Shown one piece after another: positions 42,627-50,742 of a DNA stretch of 64,000 nt. Position 1 is the stretch's first letter; each line of letters starts with the position of its first letter. The DNA is from Siminovitchia sediminis. GTDB taxonomy: Bacteria; Bacillota; Bacilli; Bacillales; Bacillaceae_C. Position numbers and translations under genes: made by a program. The notes below the pieces were generated by a model. That model was not told the DNA's origin and made no database searches. It saw only the letters and a program-made list of their open reading frames with translations. The DNA is taken from assembly GCF_042680885.1 (NCBI RefSeq), contig NZ_JBHUEO010000017.1, positions 1 to 64,000 on the forward strand, in the 5' to 3' direction.

Positions 42627-43949
42627 TCAGATACCCAAACCAAAAGAGAATAAAAGAATGGCAATGACTAGACCTATAAGAGGAACAATGACAGTCATTG
42701 CTCCCACCGCGCCGTATGCATCTCTATGGGTTTCTCCGCATACTCCCCGGATGGTTGTCACCACGTATCCATTATGGGGCATAGAATCGAGCACACCGGA
42801 GGAAATAGCCACAACCCTATGCAAGGCCTCCGGATTAACACCTATATCCAAATAATGCGGTGCGATAAGCGGGAGGGCAATGGCCTGGCCGCCGGATGCC
42901 GACCCGGTTATTCCGGCAATAACACTTACGGCAATAGCTCCGCCGATTAATGGGCTGCCAGGGATACTCGTCATGGCGTTTACGGCTGTGTCGAAAGCCG
43001 GAACATGTTTTGCTACATTGCCGAATCCGACTACCGCTGCTGTATTGGCGATCGCAACCAGAGCTCCCATTGTACCGGCGGTAACTGCTGCCCCAAAATT
43101 TAAGAAATACGTACGGTTTAAAAGATAGGCCGCTACGCTTCCGCCAAGCAATGCTAGTATAAGAGCCGATTGTTTTAATGAATCGTGATAAATAAAAGAA
43201 ATGATGAGAACAACCAGCAAAGGAATGAAACTGAGTATAGGGTTGGGAAGCTTTTCCCTTTCGTTCACAGGATCGTCCTCTCTGGCTGAAAACGTTTCTC
43301 CTCTGGCCACTGCCCCGGATATCATTTTTTTCAGCCACCAATAACCAAAAAACATCATAAATAAGGCGACGATCAGGCTGACTTCCCATCCGGCATAAGG
43401 ACTTGTGCCCAAATAGGGGATGGGAATCCAGTTCTGAATTTCCGGAGAACCTGCTGATGTCATTGTAAAAGTGACTGAACCAAATGCGAGCGTTCCCGGA
43501 ATAAACCGGCGGGGAAGGTTCGCCTGTTTAAATAAACTAATGGCCATCGGATATACGGAAAATGCTACAACAAAAAGACTTACCCCTCCATAGGTTAATA
43601 TGGCACACGCAGCAACAATGGCCAGTACCGCATATTTCATTCCCAGTTTGGAAACAACCCACTTAGACACGCTGTCCGCAGCGCCGCTGTCTTCCATTAC
43701 TTTTCCAAAAATGGCACCAAGCAAAAACATCAGATACCACGAGGTGACAAAACTTGAAAACCCTTCCATATAACTTGTAACAAAATTAGCTGTGTCTTCA
43801 GTAGGGGCTGTTTGCGCAAACATCGGCATCCCGCTGAAAAGGGCGACAACCAAAGCCGATAGCGGTCCTACAATGAGAAGGTTCATGCCTCTCATAGTTA
43901 GCCAGGTTAATAGAAATAAACCGGCAATCAGTCCAACCATGCTTAACAT
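42627..43949 (-). CDS. GntP-family permease, probable hydroxybutyrate transporter
   Basis: 440 residues from ATG 43949 with AAGGAGGG 6 bases upstream; the longer frame to 44024 runs into the promoter. About 12 hydrophobic segments, with GntP-family blocks YGGVSLFVVAFSVYPMA, RRFIPGTLAFGSVTFTMTSAGSPEIQN and a C-terminal DSMPHNGYVVT. B. subtilis YxjC, in the operon with 3-hydroxybutyrate dehydrogenase and the SCO-CoA transferase, is the closest context match, so uptake of 3-hydroxybutyrate or acetoacetate is inferred instead of gluconate. Its promoter looks sigma-54 dependent. Confidence 0.86.
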   Translation of the reverse strand: MLSMVGLIAGLFLLTWLTMRGMNLLIVGPLSALVVALFSGMPMFAQTAPTEDTANFVTSYMEGFSSFVTSWYLMFLLGAIFGKVMEDSGAADSVSKWVVSKLGMKYAVLAIVAACAILTYGGVSLFVVAFSVYPMAISLFKQANLPRRFIPGTLAFGSVTFTMTSAGSPEIQNWIPIPYLGTSPYAGWEVSLIVALFMMFFGYWWLKKMISGAVARGETFSAREDDPVNEREKLPNPILSFIPLLVVLIISFIYHDSLKQSALILALLGGSVAAYLLNRTYFLNFGAAVTAGTMGALVAIANTAAVVGFGNVAKHVPAFDTAVNAMTSIPGSPLIGGAIAVSVIAGITGSASGGQAIALPLIAPHYLDIGVNPEALHRVVAISSGVLDSMPHNGYVVTTIRGVCGETHRDAYGAVGAMTVIVPLIGLVIAILLFSFGLGI

Positions 43950-44017
43950 AGAAAACCCTCCTTCTTGTATCTTTCTGGAATGAATCAAGGTTATTTCTAT
44001 TACAACCGCTTGCATCC

Positions 44018-44036
44018 TCAGCAAGCAAAGGTCCTT
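44018..44036 (-). promoter_or_regulatory. Probable sigma-54 (-24/-12) promoter of the GntP permease
   Basis: On the minus strand AAGGACCTTTGCTTGCTG: the -24 GG (44034-44033) and -12 GC (44022-44021) have exact 12-bp spacing, and TTGCT matches the -12 box. The -24 box is weaker (AGGACC for TGGCAC). A hairpin GCTTGC/GCAAGC overlaps the -12 side. An inverted repeat centred on CAGGATCCTG (44061-44074) just upstream is a possible activator site. Confidence 0.55.
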
Positions 44037-44373
44037 GACCTGTTTTTACCATCCATCTCAGACAGGATCCTGCCAACTGCAGACAAAGACATCATTCTTG
44101 GCCTTAAAAACGGCCCCGGTATAATATCGCTGGACGCTCCGGTAAATCTTTGATACATTCTTCTCCATGCCATTTTCCCTCCCTTACCGACTTAATGAAT
44201 GCAAAAATTGTACCAAAGAAAAGCAGCAAGGATGGGAGCTTCTGCGAGGAGCAATAGCACAAGTGGCTGGGCATGGGCAGATTAGGGGGAAAGTCCTGCC
44301 GGTGAAAAGCTGAACGCCTTTAGAGAGTTTGTTTTTCCTGCGGAATTTAAACATCCTGGACGAAGAAGCCAAC

Positions 44374-44417
44374 AAAAAAATTCCGAAAACCTGGAACAGA
44401 TTCCTAAGTTTCGGAAA
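44374..44417 (-). terminator. Terminator of PAS/AAA+ activator gene
   Basis: On the minus strand TCCGAAAC near the stop codon pairs with GTTTTCGGA, with an inner GGAA/TTCC step, followed by ATTTTTTTG. Confidence 0.8.
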
Positions 44418-45808
44418 AAAAGATTGGATGATTTTTCAGGATTTCTTGATCCAAATGATACTTTTGAATTCTTTCGTACATAGTCGATTTGCTTATCCCC
44501 AGTGCTTTCGCTGCTTTAAGTTTATCTCCTTTATATTTGAGCAGTGCTTTGTAGAGCACTGCTTTTTCAGTTTCTTCCAAAATACTTTTTAATGGCTTTT
44601 TTCCGATTTGAAGCTTTGGGTCTTCTTTAAAAAAGTGGGGAAGAGACTGGAGGGAAATCATATTGTCTGTTGTAAGGTATGCCGCTGCTTTAATAATATT
44701 TTCCAACTCTCGAACATTTCCCGGCCAACTGTACTCTCTGAATAAATGCAGTACTTCGTCGTCAATCCCTTCAATTCTTTTGCCGCTGATTTGAGAAACC
44801 TTCGAGGTTATCTCTTTTGCAAGAAATTGTATATCCTCCACCCGCTCTCTTAAAGGCGGGATGTGAAAAGGGATGACATTGATTCGATAAAATAAATCTT
44901 CCCTGAATTTCTTTTCTTTGACCAGCTTTTCCAAAGGACGGTTAGTTGCGGCAATGACCCGAACATCTATCGGTATAGGGGAGAGCGAACCTACCGGTTC
45001 AATTTCTTTTTCCTGAAGCACACGTAAAAGTTTCACCTGCAGGGGCAAAGGCATATCGCCGATTTCATCCAAGAAAATAGTTCCGGTATCTGCCAATTGG
45101 AATTTTCCTTTTTTCCCGCCTTTCATGGCTCCGGTAAATGCGCCTTCCTGATATCCAAATAGTTCCGATTCAAATAAATGCTCCGGTATCGCACCACAAT
45201 TGACTTTGATAAAAGGATGATGGCTTCGGTCACTTAGCTGGTGGATGCTGTGGGCAAACAACTCTTTCCCGGTTCCGCTTTCTCCTCGGATAAGGACGGA
45301 TATATCACTTGGAGCAATTCGCTTGGCCATTTCTTTTAAGGCATTCATTTGATTTGAATTGCTTTTTATTTCATGCAGTGTGAATTTTGACACCACTTTC
45401 TTCACCCCATTTTCCCGCAAAACCTTTCAGTTTGGGAAGAACGCTTCTTATATGTGAATTCATTCTATCCCATTCGTTTGTATCCCTAAAAACAACCATA
45501 CCGACCGCTGCAAGTACTTTCCCGTTTTCTATTACAGGGATTCGGTTGGCTATCATATAATTCCCCTTAATAAAATGTGGATCGGCAATTTCTTCTTTGC
45601 CGGTTTGGATTACGATATGCATGCGTGAATTTTCAATAACATCGCGTACATCCTTTCCAACCACTTCCTCTTGGCTGACACCAAGAAACTCACAATAGTT
45701 TTTATTCATATAAATGATCTCAGCTTCCGCATTGACTACGACGATCCATTCATATGCCATATCAATCATCATTTCAAGGATTTCTTTTGTAAAATAATCT
45801 GTGCTCAT
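44404..45808 (-). pseudogene. Sigma-54 activator (PAS + AAA+ + HTH) split by a frameshift
   Basis: The first frame (45808-45371, ATG with GAGGAGG site) encodes a PAS domain (EWIVVVNAEAEIIYMNKNYCEFLG to AAVGMVVFRD) and linker. The second (to 44404) encodes AAA+ with GESGTGKE, GAFTGA, GTIFLDEIG and a Fis-type HTH (GDKLKAAKALGISKSTMYERIQKY). They overlap by 50 bases in different frames. Removing one A from the AAAA run at 45388-45385 joins them cleanly at GVK-FTLHEI. The second frame has no ribosome site of its own. It is either a broken gene, a sequencing error, or two subunits made by slippage. It lies beside the -24/-12 GntP/hydroxybutyrate genes that it would control. Confidence 0.82.
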
Positions 45809-45984
45809 TCGTTTCCTCCTCTTTGAGAAAGTTATATGGAGTGCACCTGTCCCGTATAAATAATATGAACCTTATCACGAAAATTTTCAATATTGGCATA
45901 TCAAATAACTTTAAAACATGTTATTGGACTGGTACGACTTTCGGCAGTAATAGGTAAGAAGGGAAGAATATCCAAAAGGGTTTA

Positions 45985-46153
45985 TCATATGGAGGTAACA
46001 TTTCTCATAGATGGCGACATTCATCCCAAGAAAATTGGGCGGGCCATACGATTGGCTGGAGACAAATATTGTTCAGTATCATACTCCTTACAAGCTTCCG
46101 TTAATTATAAATTAGTGTTGAACGGAAATGAACAATCATTTAATATGGTGTAA
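45985..46153 (+). pseudogene. OsmC-family C-terminal remnant
   Basis: The last 55 or so residues of an open frame (which begins at 45893) match the end of OsmC/Ohr-type proteins: MEVTFLIDGDIHPKKIGRAI followed by the KYCSVSYSL box with the family Cys. The N-terminal half and its active-site Cys/Arg region are missing; upstream residues are unrelated. A ribosome-like GGAGG is absent. Most likely a truncated relic of a peroxide- or stress-related OsmC gene. Confidence 0.65.
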
Positions 46154-46201
46154 GAGGGGAGCAAAAATGGGCTCCTCTTTTTAAATATGAAGGGATAGAG
46201 G

Positions 46202-46519
46202 ATGGAACAATTGAGTACGATGAATGTAGAAAAGAAAATCATAGACAGCTACCGTAAAGATGAAAAAATGATGATTCTGATCTTTGCACAATGGTGCATC
46301 AATCATGATTTACATCCATTAGATCTTTATAGTAAAGCTTATCCGCATCAAAAGGGAAATCAAAGTCTGAAAGAAGCCATGGAATTGACCGTACCCAAAG
46401 AGGAATCCGGGGACATAGCCAATGATACTTTGCTTCATGTGCTGTCATTATTTGGAAATGAAGATTTGGCTTTTATCGTATCTGAGGAAATAGAAAAGAT
46501 GAATGGAAGCAGGAAATAG
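46202..46519 (+). CDS. Hypothetical protein
   Basis: 105 residues, ATG 46202 with GATAGAGG just upstream. Soluble, mostly helical and acidic; EKMMILIFAQWCINHDLHPLDLYSKAYP is its most distinctive segment. No family recognised. The C-terminal part (NDTLLHVLSLFGNEDLAFIVSEEIEKM) looks like a small helical bundle. It lies 190 bases upstream of the dehydratase gene. Confidence 0.6.
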   Translation: MEQLSTMNVEKKIIDSYRKDEKMMILIFAQWCINHDLHPLDLYSKAYPHQKGNQSLKEAMELTVPKEESGDIANDTLLHVLSLFGNEDLAFIVSEEIEKMNGSRK

Positions 46520-46534
46520 GGAAGTTCATCATCG

Positions 46535-46705
46535 ATGTCCCCAGGCGGGGGAAAACTGAAAGTCTTCAATTTGACAATGATAACCAGTTACTTTGATCAA
46601 TTCATGGAACCTTTGATGATGTTGGAGGAAATGGAGGAGGAAAAAAGAAAAACAGGTATTAGGCAATCTGTTTGTAAAAAACTTAAAATAATCGGAGGTG
46701 CGTGA
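46535..46705 (+). CDS. Possible 56-residue protein preceding the dehydratase
   Basis: An ATG at 46535 opens a 56-codon frame whose TGA stop (46703-46705) directly abuts the ATG of the next gene. It contains a Met/Glu-rich helix (MEPLMMLEEMEEEKRK) and a basic end. An AGGGAAG lies 11 bases upstream. No homology recognised; the exact abutment is the only positional support. Confidence 0.25.
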   Translation: MSPGGGKLKVFNLTMITSYFDQFMEPLMMLEEMEEEKRKTGIRQSVCKKLKIIGGA

Positions 46706-47647
46706 ATGATTCAATTACGTCAGATTTACGAGGCTCAAGAAAGAATCAGGCATATTGTAAAAACAACCCCGATACTAAGTTCTGACACCATTTCGGCAGA
46801 AACGGGCAATTACATTTTTTTTAAGTGTGAGCACCTTCAAAAGACCGGAGCATTTAAAATACGCGGAGCTTCGAACAAAGTCATTGTTGAAGCGCAGGAC
46901 AATATAAAACATGTCGTTGCGGCATCGTCAGGAAACCATGGACAGGCTGTGGCCTACATAGCAGGGCGCCTTGGGATCCCTGCCACCATTGTTGTGCCTG
47001 AAGATGCTGCAGCCTGCAAAAGAGATGCAATCCGTGCCTATAAAGGGAGAATTGAAAATTGCGGAACCACCTCTGAAGAACGGATTGAAAGGGCCAAACA
47101 AATCAGCGGCGGCGGACAATCCCTATTTATCCCTCCTTACGATGATCCTTTCATTATGGCAGGGCAAGGTACAGCCGGCTTGGAAATCATCAAACAGCTT
47201 GATGAAATCGATGAAGTATACATACCCGTTGGAGGAGGCGGATTAATATCTGGAGTGGCCACAGCCATTAAAGAATCTCAGCCCGGGATCCGGATCATTG
47301 GCGTAGAGCCTGCAATGGCCAATGATACATATTTATCCTTTCAGCAAGGAAAAAGGGTCAATATAGGCGGAAGTCAAACCATTGCTGATGGACTGCGAAC
47401 CTCTATTCCGGGCGAATTGACTTTTTCGGTTGTTCAAAAATATGTAGATGATATTGTATTGGTTGAAGAAGAAGATATCAAGAGTGCTATCAGAATCGTT
47501 TTAACCAGAATGAAACAGCTGATTGAACCTTCGGGAGCGGTTTCTGTAGCTGGTGCCTTAAAGAGAAAACCTGAAGGCAAGAGAATTGTGGCGTTCATCT
47601 CCGGAGGAAATGTGGACGTAGAGAGAATTCCGGATTTATTAGAGTAA
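46706..47647 (+). CDS. Threonine/serine dehydratase-like PLP enzyme (TdcB type)
   Basis: 313 residues, ATG 46706 with GGAGGTG at 46694-46700. Fold type II PLP enzyme: the PLP lysine in KTGAFKIRGA, the phosphate-side loop SSGNHGQAVA, and the GGGGLISG glycine loop. It has no C-terminal ACT domain, so it is the catabolic TdcB/serine-racemase size, not biosynthetic IlvA. Expected reaction: threonine or serine deamination to the 2-oxoacid. A terminator follows at about 47756. Confidence 0.88.
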   Translation: MIQLRQIYEAQERIRHIVKTTPILSSDTISAETGNYIFFKCEHLQKTGAFKIRGASNKVIVEAQDNIKHVVAASSGNHGQAVAYIAGRLGIPATIVVPEDAAACKRDAIRAYKGRIENCGTTSEERIERAKQISGGGQSLFIPPYDDPFIMAGQGTAGLEIIKQLDEIDEVYIPVGGGGLISGVATAIKESQPGIRIIGVEPAMANDTYLSFQQGKRVNIGGSQTIADGLRTSIPGELTFSVVQKYVDDIVLVEEEDIKSAIRIVLTRMKQLIEPSGAVSVAGALKRKPEGKRIVAFISGGNVDVERIPDLLE

Positions 47648-47754
47648 TTTGTGCTTATCCAATGCCGATATGAAAAATTTTTCACTTGTAATTTTAATAA
47701 GAGTATATATATAATAAATTTAATATTTGATATTTGAAAGAGTAGAAAATTAAT

Positions 47755-47785
47755 TAAGACCGCCTTGGTCTTTGTTTTTGTTTTC
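47755..47785 (+). terminator. Terminator after dehydratase gene
   Basis: AAGACC (47756-47761) pairs with GGTCTT (47767-47772), followed by TGTTTTTGTTTTC. Confidence 0.55.
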
Positions 47786-47910
47786 TGTAAAAGCGTTTGC
47801 AACCTCTTCGTCCACAGTGCTGCCTTAAATATATAAGGTGAATAGATTGGAAGAATGGTAAGGAACAACATGAATGAGCATAGAATATCAATCTGGGGGG
47901 AATAGACAGA

Positions 47911-49635
47911 ATGGAACAAAAGACTGCAGTTCAAGCGACAAACCAATTTGACGGGTATCCTCAACAGCCTCATGGAGGCAAACTGGTGGATCGGGTGTTG
48001 AGGGGAAAAGAACGGGAAGAAGCAATGGAAAGAGCGAAACAGCTCCCTATGATTATGGTTGATTTGGAAGCGGTTATCACATTAGAAATGATTGCCACAG
48101 GCGTGTTATCGCCCAATGAGGGATTTATGAATGAAGAAGACTATAAGTCTGTCCTGTATAACGGCCGCTTGAAAAACGGGGTAATTTGGCCGGTACCTTT
48201 AAGCTTTGCCCCGATCGGAAACAGGAATAAGGAAGTAGTGGCTTCCTTGAATGTCGGTGATGAGGTTGCTTTGGCTGATGAAACGAAAGAACCTGTGGCC
48301 ATCTTGAAAATAGAGGACCTTTTTGCTTATAACAAAGAGGAACGCGCATCTCAATTGTTTGGCACCACAGATCGCAGCCATCCCGGGGTAGACTCCATCT
48401 TCCGTAGAATGGGAGATGTTGCACTGGGCGGTCCGATCAGCCTGCTAAGACGCGTGGACTGGGGACCTTTTGAAAAAATCAGGCTGGAACCGAAGGATAC
48501 ATGGAGAATTTTTTATGAAGAGAAAAAATTCCGGTCCGTCGGAGGATTCATTACCGGGGCCAACCCGCTTCACAGAGGGCATGAATATATCCATAAAAAT
48601 GCCTTGGAAACCATTGATGGATTATTGATTCAGCCTCTGGTAGAAATGGCCAAAAGAGAATATACAAGAAATGAATTTCGGATGCTTGCCTATCGCAGTG
48701 TTTTAGAAACGTACTATCCGAAAGATTTGACAACCTTGGCACCTTTGCGTGTGACGTATATTTTTGCCGGCCCTCGTGAAACCGTTTTACATGCACTGAT
48801 CATGAAAAACTTTGGTTGTACACATGCATTAATCGGACGTGACCATGCCGGTGTCGGTGATTTTTATGATAAGTATGCGAGTCACTCCATTTTTGACGAA
48901 TTCACACCAGAGGAGCTTGGCATTGACGTAAGGCTGTACCATGAAGTATTTTACTGCACCCGTTGCTCGAATCACGCAACTGAAAAAACATGTTTCCACG
49001 ATGATCGATTCAGATTAAGAATTTCCGGTACAGGGATCAGGGAGATGCTCAGGCACGGTATTATGCCTCCTAAAGAAATTGTCCGTCCGGAATCCAGCCG
49101 TATCGCTATGCAGGGAATCCAGCCAAAAGGAATTGATGAAAATCAAGAATCGATATCTCCTGTGGGTAAAACGGTCAAAAGCATGTTTCCATTTTACTTG
49201 GAAGCCACGCGTTTGGGCGGTACTTACCGGCGTGAGAAACTGACTCCAGAGGAACTGACTGTCCGCGACCTGGAATCTGCTGCCATGGATGCCCGCTTAA
49301 ATGCTGACCGCATTTATAATGACATCTACGAGGAATACACGTATGTAGGTGATACAGACCGTGATATGCAGAGACAGTGGATTTCAGAAGCAAGAGATGC
49401 CATGCGTCGTCAACAGCAAATGGTTGTTGAAGATTTGGAAGAAAAAGTTAAGCAGGCTCCGGAGTCTGCATCGGACGAATTTTTATATCAGGACCGGCAG
49501 GAGTCTCAGCGTGAACTTGATGTAGCGAGAAATATTCTTCAAGACATACCTCCGGCACTTCATCCGGAGGACTTGAAAGAACGTGTATGGAATCCATTGC
49601 CATACAAACGTTATCGCGGAGATGACAATGAATAG
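47911..49635 (+). CDS. ATP-sulfurylase-like protein with long C-terminal extension
   Basis: 574 residues, ATG 47911 with TGGGGGGAA upstream. Residues about 20-402 are the PUA-like plus nucleotidyltransferase core of bacterial Sat: the HxxH box is present (NPLHRGHEY, 218-226), as are GRDHAGVG and the zinc-type CTRC...TC pair. The substrate loop differs: where ordinary Sat has GFQTRNP, this has GFITGANP, so the sulfate-contacting Gln and Arg are gone; GETK is also replaced by EMAK. Residues about 408-574 are an extra, mostly helical, charged region that usual bacterial Sat (about 380) lacks. Sulfate adenylyltransferase is the family call; the true substrate is uncertain. No sulfate-assimilation neighbours. 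Confidence 0.8.
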   Translation: MEQKTAVQATNQFDGYPQQPHGGKLVDRVLRGKEREEAMERAKQLPMIMVDLEAVITLEMIATGVLSPNEGFMNEEDYKSVLYNGRLKNGVIWPVPLSFAPIGNRNKEVVASLNVGDEVALADETKEPVAILKIEDLFAYNKEERASQLFGTTDRSHPGVDSIFRRMGDVALGGPISLLRRVDWGPFEKIRLEPKDTWRIFYEEKKFRSVGGFITGANPLHRGHEYIHKNALETIDGLLIQPLVEMAKREYTRNEFRMLAYRSVLETYYPKDLTTLAPLRVTYIFAGPRETVLHALIMKNFGCTHALIGRDHAGVGDFYDKYASHSIFDEFTPEELGIDVRLYHEVFYCTRCSNHATEKTCFHDDRFRLRISGTGIREMLRHGIMPPKEIVRPESSRIAMQGIQPKGIDENQESISPVGKTVKSMFPFYLEATRLGGTYRREKLTPEELTVRDLESAAMDARLNADRIYNDIYEEYTYVGDTDRDMQRQWISEARDAMRRQQQMVVEDLEEKVKQAPESASDEFLYQDRQESQRELDVARNILQDIPPALHPEDLKERVWNPLPYKRYRGDDNE

Positions 49636-49686
49636 ATAGCAGGATGCTCCCGTATGTGCAGGGGCTTCATGTTGTATGGAACAAAA

Positions 49687-49722
49687 AAAGCCACTGGCAA
49701 AGGCCGGTGGCTTTATCTTTTG
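49687..49722 (+). terminator. Terminator after sat-like gene
   Basis: AAGCCACTGGC pairs with GCCGGTGGCTT around AAAG (49688-49713), followed by TATCTTTT. Confidence 0.85.
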
Positions 49723-49832
49723 CAACTTTTGTCTAATTTTCCTTTTAATCTTGAAAAACCGGTCGAAAAATCCAAGTTGTGGTTGTATAATAAGATATTG
49801 GAATAAACCATAGGAGAGGAGATCCTATTTTG

Positions 49833-50207
49833 ATGGAGTGGACATTAGGAGGACTTTTCGCAGCCTCAATAGTATTATTGGTCATTTCGGGATTAAGGGA
49901 GCGCAGAAACCAAAAGAAAACCCAAACTGAGATGGACATGATGCATATCACTACAATGAATGAGATGAAAGATGTTAGAGAAGAACTTCGCAGAATCGAA
50001 TTAGACATGGACATTTTTAAAAAGGCATCCGGTATCCAATTATCTGGAGAAGAAATCACATTTATCCGCGAGGTATTGGACCTGTATCACCGAAAATACT
50101 CCATAGTCAACATTGCTGAACAAAAACAGGCATCTGAAGAACAGATTAGAAGAATCATCTCTACTTATACTGAAACAAACCAAGAAAGGAGAAAAGTGGC
50201 ACCATGA
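49833..50207 (+). CDS. Membrane-anchored coiled-coil protein, unknown function
   Basis: 124 residues from ATG 49833 (GAGAGGAGA at 49812-49820). One N-terminal transmembrane helix (about 5-20) is followed by a basic patch (RERRNQKK), a charged coiled-coil stretch and a C-terminal helix-turn-helix-like segment (IREVLDLYHRKYSIVNIAEQ). No family recognised. Its stop overlaps the start of the next gene (ATGA), so both are made together. Confidence 0.65.
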   Translation: MEWTLGGLFAASIVLLVISGLRERRNQKKTQTEMDMMHITTMNEMKDVREELRRIELDMDIFKKASGIQLSGEEITFIREVLDLYHRKYSIVNIAEQKQASEEQIRRIISTYTETNQERRKVAP

Positions 50208-50668
50208 GATTAAATCCAATGGCAAGCTTTGCGGCTGGTATTCTGCTGGCTGCATCCATTAGCAGTGCCGCTTACTTCTCCACAAAAAGCGAGGCTTCCA
50301 CTCAAGAAAGCTCAAAAAAATCCTCTATAACGATTGAAGAGATGAAAACCGAGCTGGAATCATCCGGCTACATTGTGCAAACTACAGAGGAATTTGACCA
50401 ATTTATCGAAAATGTCAAAGCATCCAAGCAAAAGGAACAGCCCAAAGAGGCAGGAAAAACAGTGTATCGGGTTGTCATTAATGTAACAGATGGAATGACA
50501 AGCATTGATGTCGGGAACATGCTTGTAAAGGGTAAGATTATCGAGGATGCGTTCAAATTCACAAAAGAAGTGGAGAAGAGGAAAGTAGAAAACCGGCTTC
50601 GCCCAGGATCTTATGAAGTCGATAGCGAGATGTCACAGGACGAAATCATAAACACCATATTTAAATAG
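50204..50668 (+). CDS. Small MltG/YceG-like N-terminal-domain protein
   Basis: 154 residues, ATG 50204 overlapping the previous stop, with AAAGGAGAA upstream. A signal or membrane helix (about 8-25) precedes a charged linker. The C-terminal half (VYRVVINVTDGMTSIDVGNMLV ... KVENRLRPGSYEVDSEMSQDEIIN) matches the LysM-like subdomain at the start of MltG/YceG. The catalytic endolytic transglycosylase domain is absent, so it cannot be the enzyme; a peptidoglycan-binding or regulatory role is inferred. A terminator follows. Confidence 0.75.
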   Translation: MRLNPMASFAAGILLAASISSAAYFSTKSEASTQESSKKSSITIEEMKTELESSGYIVQTTEEFDQFIENVKASKQKEQPKEAGKTVYRVVINVTDGMTSIDVGNMLVKGKIIEDAFKFTKEVEKRKVENRLRPGSYEVDSEMSQDEIINTIFK

Positions 50669-50687
50669 AATTTCCTGTTTACATGAA

Positions 50688-50742
50688 GTGCCCGATGACC
50701 GGCTTTGGCAAGACCGGATATCATCGGGCACGTTTTATTTTC
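50688..50742 (+). terminator. Terminator between MltG-like and CAP genes
   Basis: GTGCCCGATGA (50688-50698) pairs with TCATCGGGCAC (50721-50731), with inner CCGG steps, followed by GTTTTATTTTCC. It serves the plus-strand pair; the minus-strand CAP gene ends next to it. Confidence 0.8.

Noticed and set aside
46529..46714. Minus-strand frame of 61 codons ending in a protein-like segment
   Set aside because: No ribosome site, and it overlaps the start region of the dehydratase gene.
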